A DNA stretch of 64,000 nt from SAR324 cluster bacterium (lineage in GTDB: Bacteria > SAR324 > NAC60-12): assembly GCA_028281495.1 (NCBI GenBank), contig JANQJU010000007.1:62001-126000 (forward strand). Direction: 5' to 3'. Shown one piece after another: positions 35,145 through 42,388 of the stretch; position 1 is the stretch's first letter; every line of letters begins with the position of its first letter. The notes under the pieces are model-generated. The model was not told the DNA's origin and made no database searches. It saw only the letters and a program-made list of their open reading frames with translations. Position numbers and translations under genes: made by a program.

Positions 35145-35197
35145 TTTCTTGACAGTGTAAAGATCTTTTATTAGCCTATCTTTACACTGTCAAGAAA
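35145..35197. terminator. Perfect 20-bp inverted repeat after the lipoprotein operon
   Basis: Arms 35145-35164 and 35178-35197 are perfectly complementary (TTTCTTGACAGTGTAAAGAT and its complement) around a 13-base loop. It begins 12 bp after the lipoprotein stop. A long stem fits a terminator, but no U-tract follows on either strand. The left arm contains TTGACA, so an operator/promoter for the downstream permease or a small inverted-repeat element is also possible. Confidence 0.5.
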
Positions 35198-35218
35198 TTC
35201 GGTCCTGCATAACCACGC

Positions 35219-35246
35219 AAGGTGTTTTTCGAAAAAAAAACACCTT
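35219..35246. terminator. Hairpin AAGGTGTTTTT / AAAAACACCTT before the orphan permease
   Basis: An 11-bp perfect inverted repeat (35219-35229 and 35236-35246) around six bases. Its position shortly after the 20-bp repeat and before a GAGGA-GTG start suggests a terminator or attenuator. It contains the alternative GTG at 35222, which is why that start is not preferred. Confidence 0.45.
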
Positions 35247-35266
35247 CTGCAACTGAGGAAAACAAC

Positions 35267-36118
35267 GTGTTTCCAACACCGATTCAAAAAAAGCCATTGA
35301 TTGCACAAATCTCATATCAGGTTGGTGTGGTGCTGATGCTCATGATTTGGTTGGCGCCGTTATTCGCCATGATGATGACATCCATGCGGTCTTTACATGA
35401 TCTGCATCATGGCAACTACTGGAGCCTGCCTACCGAATGGCTGTTGGTTGAAAATTATGTAGCGGTTTTCACCCTTACAAAAATGGGGCAGTTCATGTGG
35501 AACAGTGTGATGATTACAGTGCTTGCTGTGGTAGGGGTTTTGATGATTTCTTCGCTAGCAGCCTATAGCTTGGCGAAATATCGATTTCGGTTGAATCTTC
35601 CTATTTTTGCGATGTTCATTGCAGGAAATTTTATTCCGTATCAAATTCTTATGATTCCTGTACGCAATCTCACTATTGAGCTGGGATTGTATGACACGAT
35701 TTTGGGATTGGTATTATTTCATGTCGCGTTCCAAGCAGGGTTTTGTACCTTGTTTTTACGGAATTTCATCAAAGCCTTGCCCGATAGTTTGATTGAAGCT
35801 GCACGGATTGATGGAGCCAGCGAAATTCGCATTTTCTTTTCTGTGATTGTGCCTCTCATCCGACCTGCCTTGGCTGCCTTAGCGGTGTTGATGTTTACGT
35901 TCATTTGGAATGATTACTTCTGGGCGTTGGTGTTGGTGCAAAGTGACTCAGTGCGTCCAGTGACGGCCGGTTTAGAATCCCTCAAGGGAGGCTGGACACT
36001 ATTTTGGAATTTTATCGCTGCCGGGTCGATCCTGGCAGCGATGCCGCCGGTTTTGATGTTTTTTTTGATGCAAAAGCATCTGATTGCGGGGCTGACTTTA
36101 GGGGCTGTGAAAGGATAG
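35267..36118 (+). CDS. ABC sugar-type permease, MalG-like (orphan)
   Basis: A 283-residue inner-membrane permease of the carbohydrate ABC family, with about six membrane segments. The cytoplasmic EAA loop reads EAARIDGASEIRIFFSVIVPLIRPAL, the ATPase contact. NSVMITVLAVVGVLMISSLAAYSLAKYRF and NDYFWALVLVQS are typical of MalG-type subunits. The chosen GTG at 35267 has GAGGAAAAC before it; a GTG at 35222 lies in a hairpin. A functional importer needs a MalF-type partner, a binding protein and an ATPase; none is found next to it, so it may be a remnant or work with subunits elsewhere. Confidence 0.88.
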   Translation: MFPTPIQKKPLIAQISYQVGVVLMLMIWLAPLFAMMMTSMRSLHDLHHGNYWSLPTEWLLVENYVAVFTLTKMGQFMWNSVMITVLAVVGVLMISSLAAYSLAKYRFRLNLPIFAMFIAGNFIPYQILMIPVRNLTIELGLYDTILGLVLFHVAFQAGFCTLFLRNFIKALPDSLIEAARIDGASEIRIFFSVIVPLIRPALAALAVLMFTFIWNDYFWALVLVQSDSVRPVTAGLESLKGGWTLFWNFIAAGSILAAMPPVLMFFLMQKHLIAGLTLGAVKG

Positions 36119-36132
36119 GAATCTTTGTTTCT

Positions 36133-36744
36133 TTAGTCCTGTAAAATTTTGCGCAACAAATCAAAAGGCAGCATCCCTTCAGGCTGAGGATACTCCTTGG
36201 GGCCAAGCTGCCCTCCAATAGTGAGGTGAGCATAACCGTGGACCAAGCTCCACATCAGTAACTCTGCACCAATCTGCTCAGGTTCGGAAAGCTGCTTCCC
36301 TTGGCACAAACTTCCTGCGGTTTTCTCCAATTCGGTGTAGGCGAGATAAGCTGCCTCACGGTATTCCTCATTGTCATGGTGAATGAGTTCTCGTGTGAAG
36401 ATGAGACGAAACAACTGAGGTTCATGGTTGGCCCACGTCACATAGGCATCCATCGACGCCTGCAATACATCAGCACCGCTTTGCTCTGCTTGTTCTCGTG
36501 CCTCTTTCAAACAGAGGTGAAATTCACGGAAAGCGATGGTTGCTAAAGAAGTTAACAATCCTTTCAAAGACTTGAAGTGATGGGTGGGGGCTGCATGAGA
36601 TACGCCTGCTTCTGCAGCACAGGCCCGTAGGCTCAGCCCGTGAATGCCGCGTTCATTGATGACTTTTCGTGCTGCTTCCACCAAGGCTTTGTACAGATCC
36701 CCATGGTGATATCGTTTTGTTGAATTTTGTTTGGCTGCTCCCAT
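36133..36744 (-). CDS. TetR/AcrR-family transcriptional regulator
   Basis: A 203-residue regulator. The HTH is in the first 60 residues: KALVEAARKVINERGIHGLSLRACAAEAGVSHAAPTHHFKSLKGLL, here quoted by parts (ERGIHGLSLRACAAEAGVS, then HHFKSLKGL). YHHGDL at the start and the C-terminal WSLVHGYAHLTIGGQ place it in the TetR subgroup with a WHG domain. The ATG at 36744 comes one base after the stop of the M14 peptidase gene (TAA-C-ATG), so both are probably co-transcribed and the regulator may respond to a substrate of that unit. Converges with the permease gene. Confidence 0.9.
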   Translation of the reverse strand: MGAAKQNSTKRYHHGDLYKALVEAARKVINERGIHGLSLRACAAEAGVSHAAPTHHFKSLKGLLTSLATIAFREFHLCLKEAREQAEQSGADVLQASMDAYVTWANHEPQLFRLIFTRELIHHDNEEYREAAYLAYTELEKTAGSLCQGKQLSEPEQIGAELLMWSLVHGYAHLTIGGQLGPKEYPQPEGMLPFDLLRKILQD

Positions 36745-36745
36745 G

Positions 36746-37870
36746 TTATAACTGCTCCAGCAATCGGTACAACGCATCCAAGTTCGCCCGACCCAATTGA
36801 CGGCTTCGTTCGGGAGACCAACCTTCCAATGCTTGAGGAGTGTCTTTTGTATCTTTGAACGGCATTTCTAGTGTCATCGCCAGTGCTCCAAATGTTTCGG
36901 CCACGTAGTTGGAACACAGGGTCATGTTGGCTTTGCCTGGAGGAGCCACAGGATACCCATATTGGGTTTGAAAGTCCGGGCAGGCTTGTTGTAGTTCCAA
37001 TTGGTAATTTTGTAATAAGTTCAGGTGGGTTTCTGTCCAGCTTGGAATGCCATTGGCACCCGCAATGAAATTGTAAGGAAGGGCCTCATCGCCATGCACA
37101 TCTAAACAAAAGTCCACGCCAGTTTCCTTCATTTTTTCACGAACTAAAAACACTTCAGGACTTCGGTCCAATCGGGCATCTTTCCATTCACGATTCAAAT
37201 TTGCCCCCACAGCGTTCGTGCGGAGGTGTCCCCGTCGGCTTCCATCGGGATTCATGTTGGGTACAACGTAAAATACCGCTTGTTTCAACACTTCTCGGGC
37301 AATGGCATCGTCGGGGGCGAGCAAACGGTCTAAGAAACCTTCCATCCACCATTCCGCCATCGTTTCTCCAGGATGTTGTCGAGCAATGGCCCAGCAGACT
37401 TTCTTGCCGTCAGCAGCTTCCCCAATTTGCAATAGATCGAGGTCTTGGCCATCGAGCGTCGAACCCAGCACCTCCAACTGTGCACGAGGAGAAAGTTGAG
37501 CTTGCGCGATCAAATCCGCATGGCGTTCCATCGAATAAGGGGCGAAATAGGCATAATAAACGGAGTTGAATTCCGGGGTATGGTGCAGGGTCAAGGTCGT
37601 GCCATCGAAACTTGTCGGAACTCGAAGCCATGTTTCTCGATCATAGGAAGCCACGGCTTGGTAGTCCTTCCAACCATCGACATACGCCGAGCCTTCTGCA
37701 TTGGTGATGCGCAATTGGCAGGCTTGGTCTTGTGCTCCGCTCAATCGGAAATAAAACCATTGGTAAAAATGCGATTCGTTGTCAGTGACGATTTCCAACT
37801 GAATATTCTGTGGATCGCGACATGTGAGACAACGGATGTTGCCTCCATCAAAATTACTGCTGATTTTCAT
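36746..37870 (-). CDS. M14-family zinc carboxypeptidase, cytosolic-carboxypeptidase-like
   Basis: A 374-residue protein without a signal peptide, of the M14 (cytosolic carboxypeptidase / AGBL-like) type. An N-terminal beta-sandwich (about 1-125, including FYQWFYFRL) precedes the catalytic domain. Zinc ligands are H166 and E169 in RQHPGETMAEWW and H259 in FCLDVHGDE. The substrate Arg is in GANLNREW, and the catalytic Glu is E335 in AMTLEMPF. These proteins trim C-terminal residues from peptides or proteins. The ATG overlaps the stop of a truncated upstream frame (ATGA). The TetR gene follows immediately. Confidence 0.9.
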   Translation of the reverse strand: MKISSNFDGGNIRCLTCRDPQNIQLEIVTDNESHFYQWFYFRLSGAQDQACQLRITNAEGSAYVDGWKDYQAVASYDRETWLRVPTSFDGTTLTLHHTPEFNSVYYAYFAPYSMERHADLIAQAQLSPRAQLEVLGSTLDGQDLDLLQIGEAADGKKVCWAIARQHPGETMAEWWMEGFLDRLLAPDDAIAREVLKQAVFYVVPNMNPDGSRRGHLRTNAVGANLNREWKDARLDRSPEVFLVREKMKETGVDFCLDVHGDEALPYNFIAGANGIPSWTETHLNLLQNYQLELQQACPDFQTQYGYPVAPPGKANMTLCSNYVAETFGALAMTLEMPFKDTKDTPQALEGWSPERSRQLGRANLDALYRLLEQL

Positions 37871-38256
37871 AAGTTTGCCTTTGTATAGAGAGTTCTCTTG
37901 AATGAATTACACCGCTGGATGCCAGTAAGGATAGAGGCTTTGCTCGATATTTTCACCACCTTAATTTCTGAACTGCGAAAGCATAGTTTTTTTTCGATGA
38001 AGGCGATCACCTCATCCTCCAGGGAGAATTTTTCGGCAGTGGCAGGATCGAATGGGGGAAGGTTGGGAATTTCTGCACCGATCTTGTTGAGCACAGAGCG
38101 TGCTTTATTGAGTTCATAACGATTGACATACGGCTCCCCATCACCCCAGGCTTTCTGGTATGCAGCCACAGCATGTATTTTTGCTTGCTCGTGATCTCCA
38201 ATAGCTAGCCATAGCTCCGCCAGCCCTCGATGATAGGGATACTTGGCTGAGGCCAA
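37867..38256 (-). pseudogene. C-terminal remnant of a TPR-type protein
   Basis: A 129-codon frame whose first 90 residues (HRGLAELWLAIGDHEQAKIHA, YVNRYELNKARSVLNKIGAEIPNLPPFDP) look like the C-terminal part of a larger TPR-containing protein. The frame has no proper start; the upstream sequence switches at about 38256 to unrelated sequence, where a recombinase-type HTH is read on the opposite strand. The tail after residue 90 may be read-through. Its stop overlaps the start of the M14 gene. I read it as a gene cut by an insertion or deletion. Confidence 0.55.
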
Positions 38257-38479
38257 TTGTTCCTTAAAAAGCTATCTCTCAATCCCTTGTAAATTCAGGT
38301 TTGACATTGGGCGACCAAAAGCCGAGAAAATCAAGTACGAAGATAAAATTGTAGGGTTACTAAAGGATGGAGTGTCCATTCGTAAAACTGCTACAGAAGT
38401 TGGAGTCTCCGATAAAACGGTTAAAAAAGTAAAAAATAAACGACGTGTAGAAATCGAATTGGCTTTATCTAAGGTCTAA
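38243..38479 (+). pseudogene. Remnant of a serine recombinase (resolvase/invertase) HTH domain
   Basis: Only about 60 codons from 38300 look coding: IGRPKAEKIKYEDKIVGLL and the HTH GVSIRKTATEVGVSDKTVKKVKN. This matches the C-terminal HTH tail of resolvase/invertase proteins; the catalytic N-terminal domain with its serine is missing. It touches the cut TPR fragment on the other strand and precedes a lower-G+C metal-transport cluster, as expected for the scar of a mobile element. Confidence 0.55.
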
Positions 38480-38487
38480 GCTGAAAC

Positions 38488-38889
38488 ATGTATAAAAATA
38501 ATCGCAATATACCCTATCAATCGACCCATAAAATCGCCTGTTTTCTTGCGCTCTTTATTTTTTTAAACCCTTTTCTTTCAATATTGTGGAATTTCGAACA
38601 CCATCATCATGACGAAATCCAATTTTCTCATGTTCATTTGGCCACCTTAGATAAGGCGGATTCCTCTCAGGAGATGCCACATGAGGATATTTTTCATTCG
38701 GAATTCACACAACTCTTCAGCATTCTCCCTAAAGCAATCCCCTTTAATACGGTGTTTTCTATAGCACTGCTTTCTTTCATTATTTTTAGATTTTTTAAGC
38801 CATTCCCTCAAAATCAATTCCGTAATTTCCCCACATTTCCATCACACGCTACAAGTCTCTACCATCAACACATTCTCCTCCTGATTTAA
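38488..38889 (+). CDS. His-rich small membrane protein (metal locus)
   Basis: A 133-residue protein with an N-terminal membrane segment or signal (CFLALFIFLNPFLSILW) followed directly by a metal-binding cluster EHHHHDE and FSHVH. A second hydrophobic segment lies near residues 88-101. The design (signal, exposed histidines, a membrane segment) fits periplasmic metal sensing or binding. It is the first gene of a unit with HupE/UreJ-like, PepSY-like and CDF genes. I do not recognise a named family. The ATG at 38488 lacks a strong Shine-Dalgarno. Confidence 0.55.
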   Translation: MYKNNRNIPYQSTHKIACFLALFIFLNPFLSILWNFEHHHHDEIQFSHVHLATLDKADSSQEMPHEDIFHSEFTQLFSILPKAIPFNTVFSIALLSFIIFRFFKPFPQNQFRNFPTFPSHATSLYHQHILLLI

Positions 38890-39011
38890 TCAATACCTCC
38901 TTACCATAACCAAAAAATAGTTACTAATTTCAACGATGACGTATTGGCAGGTATCAATGACGAAGCCTGTAATATGGAGTGGTTTAATATGATTAATTTT
39001 GGAGTTCATTT

Positions 39012-39866
39012 ATGACCATACAACAATCTAAACAACAGCCTTATAAAATTAGAGTTTATAGCCTGTTCTTATTCATTGGAATGATGTTCGTTGCCTCCAA
39101 TGGGTTTGCTCATGGAATCTCAGAGGCCGACAAACAAGCCATGTTGGACGGGGGGTATATCGAATATATTTGGCTTGGAGCTGTTCATATGCTCACCGGA
39201 TATGATCATTTGCTGTTCATATTCGGGGTGATTTTCTTTCTCACTAACTTTCGAAACATCGTGACGTTCATTACTGCTTTCACGATAGGGCATAGCATCA
39301 CATTGATCTTTGCGACATTGATGAAAATCACTGCCAATTATTATCTCGTGGACGCCGTGATTGCTCTGAGTGTTTGTTACAAAGGTTTCGATAATTTGGA
39401 TGGGTTCAAGAAGTACCTCAATATGAAATCTCCTAGTTTGCTCTTTGTGGTTTTCATATTCGGTTTAATTCATGGGTTTGGCCTATCCACACGTTTGCAA
39501 CAACTTCCTCTTGGCGATGACATGACTGGATTGATTCTGAGAATTTTATCGTTCAATGTCGGAGTTGAATTGGGGCAGGTTGCAGCTTTGGCAGGCATGC
39601 TCCTGTTTATTAATGCTTGGAGAAAAAATTCTTCGAGTTTTATGCAATTCAGTACCGTTTCCAATGCAGGGTTGATTGCAGCGGGCTTGTTTTTGTTTGG
39701 GATGCAAATGCATGGGTACGGACACATGGCTCACTCAGACGAATTCCCGTTGAATAAGGATGATCATTATCATACCCATTTATCGATGGAAGAAGGACAA
39801 TCAAATGCTCTTAGCGAGGAAGATCAATCAAACAATCTCAGTGAGGGTTTAATGACTTTAGATTGA
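39012..39866 (+). CDS. HupE/UreJ_2-family membrane protein
   Basis: A 284-residue protein with a cleavable-type N terminus ending in ASNGFAHG and about six further membrane segments. The core motifs WLGAVHMLTGYDHLLFIFGVIFFL and TAFTIGHSITLIFA are the HupE/UreJ_2 signature, whose His and Asp probably form a metal path; FGLIHGFGLSTRL and NVGVELGQ follow. The C-terminal tail is His-rich (DDHYHTHLS). The family is linked to nickel, cobalt or other divalent metal movement. GGAG lies 10 bases before the ATG. It belongs to the small metal operon ending in the CDF exporter. Confidence 0.85.
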   Translation: MTIQQSKQQPYKIRVYSLFLFIGMMFVASNGFAHGISEADKQAMLDGGYIEYIWLGAVHMLTGYDHLLFIFGVIFFLTNFRNIVTFITAFTIGHSITLIFATLMKITANYYLVDAVIALSVCYKGFDNLDGFKKYLNMKSPSLLFVVFIFGLIHGFGLSTRLQQLPLGDDMTGLILRILSFNVGVELGQVAALAGMLLFINAWRKNSSSFMQFSTVSNAGLIAAGLFLFGMQMHGYGHMAHSDEFPLNKDDHYHTHLSMEEGQSNALSEEDQSNNLSEGLMTLD

Positions 39867-39920
39867 TTCTCTGTAAACTACTGTTTTTTTAACCAATTAA
39901 ATTTAAATATAAGGAAACCC

Positions 39921-40313
39921 ATGAAAACGATCTTAACAGTATTATCTCTGGTTATTTTTAGTTCAATTACTTTTGCGGGTCCTGGAAGTGGTCATTCTCA
40001 CGGTCTAGCTAAAGTGATTTCAAAAGATGAAGCCATTCAATTGGCTCAAAGTTATGTCTCACAGCTCTCCGATGCTAAAAAGTTAGATGCTTCTTGGGAG
40101 ACAAACCTCAAGGCAGATAGGATTGAAGAATTTACTCTGAAAGGGACTAAAGTTTGGCGAGTCACTTTAAATAATCCGATTGTAAAAAACTCTTCGCAGA
40201 GTCAAGTTTACACATTTATCAGCAAATTAGGTGAGGTAATCGGGGCGAGCTTTGAGGCTGATCCAAATAAAAAAATACATTCTCATGGAGGTGGCAAGCC
40301 CCACAGTCATTGA
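39921..40313 (+). CDS. Periplasmic PepSY-like / DUF6488-type protein with His motifs
   Basis: A 130-residue exported protein. The signal peptide MKTILTVLSLVIFSSITFAG is followed by GSGHSHG. The body has a helix SKDEAIQLAQSYVSQL and strands VWRVTLNN and VYTFISKLGEVIGASFE, as in PepSY-like domains; it ends in HSHGGGKPHSH. Histidines at both ends point to metal binding in the periplasm. AAGGAAACCC precedes the ATG. It sits between the HupE-like gene and the CDF gene, supporting a shared metal-homeostasis role. Confidence 0.7.
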   Translation: MKTILTVLSLVIFSSITFAGPGSGHSHGLAKVISKDEAIQLAQSYVSQLSDAKKLDASWETNLKADRIEEFTLKGTKVWRVTLNNPIVKNSSQSQVYTFISKLGEVIGASFEADPNKKIHSHGGGKPHSH

Positions 40314-40443
40314 ACGAACTAATTTGGAGTGAGGGTTCATGATCCTCACTCTTATTCTGATCGTACAACAAGAATTTTAATGCATGAAAAACGACAAAGA
40401 GCCGTTCAATCATTAGCTGGAAGAGAAATAGGAGAAAACAGAA

Positions 40444-41394
40444 ATGCATATACGTACACTAGAAAACTATCAGACGAGTCATGACTTCTCAGTAAAAAAT
40501 CAGAAAGGAGAGCAACGAACACAATATGTTCTAATGCTTACTTCCATAACGATGATTGTGGAAATTATTGGTGGAACGATCTATGGCTCGATAGCTCTTC
40601 TCGCAGATGGCTGGCATATGGGTACGCATGTAGCCGCATTCATGATTACGCTTTTTGCCTATCGGTATTCACGAAAACACGCAAATAGTCCTACCTATTC
40701 TTTTGGTACTGGCAAAGTTAATGTACTTGGGGGGTTTGCTAGCGCAATTGCTTTGGCTGTCGTTGCTTTGGTGATGTTAATTGAGTCATTGCAAAGAATC
40801 GTCGACCCACAAACAATCCATTTCAATGAATCTATTTTCGTGGCAATCATTGGTTTATTGATTAATGTGTTCAGCGCATTCCTGTTAAAAGACGATCATG
40901 ACCACCATCATCACCATGACCACCATCATGGTCACGATCATCACCATGATCATAATTTAAGAGCTGCATATATTCATGTGATAGCAGATGCTATGACATC
41001 CGTGTGTGCCATAGTGGCATTGTTATCCGGTAAGTTCCTGGGGTGGAATTGGCTTGACCCAATCATGGGGATTGTAGGTGCAGTTATTATTACACGTTGG
41101 GCATATGGACTCCTAAAGCAAACAAGTCCTATTTTACTCGATGCCAGTATTGAAGAAGAATACAAAAATCGAATTAAAGAAACGATTGAGAAAGATAGTG
41201 ACAATAGAATTTCTGATTTACATATTTGGAAGGTGGGCGCAAATCACTATGCTGCCATCATTTCTTTAGTAACGCACTATCCAAAATCCAATCAACACTA
41301 CAAGGGGCTACTAACTGAATTTAATAAGTTAAGTCATGTCACAATTGAGACAATCAAGTGCGAAGAAAAGCCTTGCATGCCAATAAGCTCTTGA
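40444..41394 (+). CDS. dmeF: CDF-family divalent metal exporter, DmeF-like
   Basis: A 316-residue cation diffusion facilitator that exports Co, Ni or Zn in exchange for protons. Six membrane segments are present. The metal site is formed by LADGWHMGTHV (segment 2) and HVIADAMTSV (segment 5); ADGWHM is typical of the DmeF branch. A His/Asp-rich loop between segments 4 and 5 (about residues 153-175) consists almost only of H and D. The C-terminal cytoplasmic domain includes ISDLHIWKVG, and a Cys pair lies near the end. AGGAG is placed before the ATG. It closes the metal cluster and is followed by a 32-bp palindrome. Confidence 0.9.
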   Translation: MHIRTLENYQTSHDFSVKNQKGEQRTQYVLMLTSITMIVEIIGGTIYGSIALLADGWHMGTHVAAFMITLFAYRYSRKHANSPTYSFGTGKVNVLGGFASAIALAVVALVMLIESLQRIVDPQTIHFNESIFVAIIGLLINVFSAFLLKDDHDHHHHHDHHHGHDHHHDHNLRAAYIHVIADAMTSVCAIVALLSGKFLGWNWLDPIMGIVGAVIITRWAYGLLKQTSPILLDASIEEEYKNRIKETIEKDSDNRISDLHIWKVGANHYAAIISLVTHYPKSNQHYKGLLTEFNKLSHVTIETIKCEEKPCMPISS

Positions 41395-41481
41395 GTCGCT
41401 ATCTTTTAAAAATACAGATGGGTCTTATTAGGTCTCCAAGCCCCGTCAACTCTACAGGATATAATTCGTAAGGTGGTTGAA

Positions 41482-41513
41482 ACTGGTTCACCTCACATGT
41501 GAAGTGAACCAGT
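41482..41513. repeat. 32-bp nearly perfect palindrome
   Basis: ACTGGTTCAC and GTGAACCAGT enclose the inner palindrome TCACATGTGA, with a single C/A mismatch on each side. It stands 88 bp after dmeF with no T-tract, so it may be an operator, a recombination-related site or a terminator for both strands. Confidence 0.55.
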
Positions 41514-41569
41514 GTGAGGATAACAATCTATGAATTTCTAAGCGTGCATTTTTACACGAAAAGTCGTGG

Positions 41570-41599
41570 TACCCTCAATGTGTTCCAGCCTTGAGGGTA
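41570..41599. terminator. Hairpin TACCCTCAA / TTGAGGGTA at the end of the DUF4062 remnant
   Basis: Nine-bp perfect arms with a 12-base loop overlap the 3' end of the broken DUF4062 frame. It could terminate minus-strand transcription, although the following bases are not T-rich. Confidence 0.35.
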
Positions 41600-42071
41600 G
41601 AAGGGACGAAGTATCGACAAGATTTTTGTATAGGCTTCCAGATTGAAACAGAGGCATCACTCAATTCTTCATAATAAAAATTATAAACCTCTTTAAATTT
41701 TCCCATGTGCAATAGAGTCCGAACGGTATGAATTCCGATACGGACATCATCCAAAGTTTCTGCTTCTCTATAGGGGCGATGAGGTTGTTGACTCGTATCA
41801 GGTGGGGATTGAGGTTGGCATGGTTGGGAATCTGTCCGTAGCGGTGGCTGATCAATCCAATATAGGCACTTCCATCACGTACCATTTGAAGCGAGGAAGA
41901 TAACACGTCGTCATTCGGATGAGGTACATGGTCTTCCATACCAATCGTAAACAGTTCATGCTTTTTGAGGGTGGATATTAAGACGGCACGATGTTCCTTC
42001 AGATCCTGAAACGTACTGGAGACCATGACGCCAGGATAGCGTGCAGGAAAGGGTTGATTCTCAGAAGCCAT
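41575..42071 (-). pseudogene. Broken DUF4062 protein gene (frameshift and deletion)
   Basis: From the ATG at 42071 the frame encodes GVMVSSTFQDLKEHRAVLI, DGSAYIGLISHRYGQIP, the start of a DUF4062 domain, a TIR-like module found in NTPase and defence-like proteins. Around 41830 the coding signal changes frame: the other minus frame continues with ETLDDVRIGIHTVRTLLHMG, then KFKEVYNFYYEELSDAS, which look like TPR-type helices, to a TGA at 41575. The usual long central region (NACHT/STAND plus TPR) is missing. I read this as a decayed gene with an internal deletion and a frameshift; a short 136-residue product is also possible. Confidence 0.6.
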
Positions 42072-42271
42072 GACGTGTTCCCGTTGAGGCGTGAGCAGAT
42101 TGAATACGCACGGTTACCCCTTAACTTTAACGAAAAATTATTCTCATTTTCAACGAGTTTCTAAGAATGGAGGAGGTTTGATGGATTCGCCAAAAGTTTT
42201 TCTATGGATTTGATGAACAAAATGGAGAACAAGCGAATCGAAAGAAATGAATCAATCTGTAAGGAGTGTTT

Positions 42272-42388
42272 ATGAAGAAGAAGAAGAAAGAAGTATCCAC
42301 AAAAGCTAAAATAAAACAGGCTCTATTTCTAGCTGTTGTGTCAACAGTGATTTATCTTATCATTCAAATCGTTAGAGGGCTAAATTAA
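42272..42388 (+). CDS. 38-residue single-pass membrane protein, coupled to the next gene
   Basis: MKKKKKEVSTKAKIKQ is followed by one hydrophobic helix (ALFLAVVSTVIYLIIQIV) and RGLN. AAGGAGTG is placed 5-6 bases before the ATG. The stop overlaps the ATG of the following gene (TAATG), a classic sign of translational coupling. The positive N terminus predicts an N-in orientation. A tiny partner subunit of the larger membrane protein is the likely role. Confidence 0.65.
   Translation: MKKKKKEVSTKAKIKQALFLAVVSTVIYLIIQIVRGLN

Noticed and set aside
35222..35266. GTG start at 35222 for the MalG-like permease
   Set aside because: The codon lies inside an 11-bp hairpin, while GTG at 35267 has a good GAGGA site and gives a normal family length.
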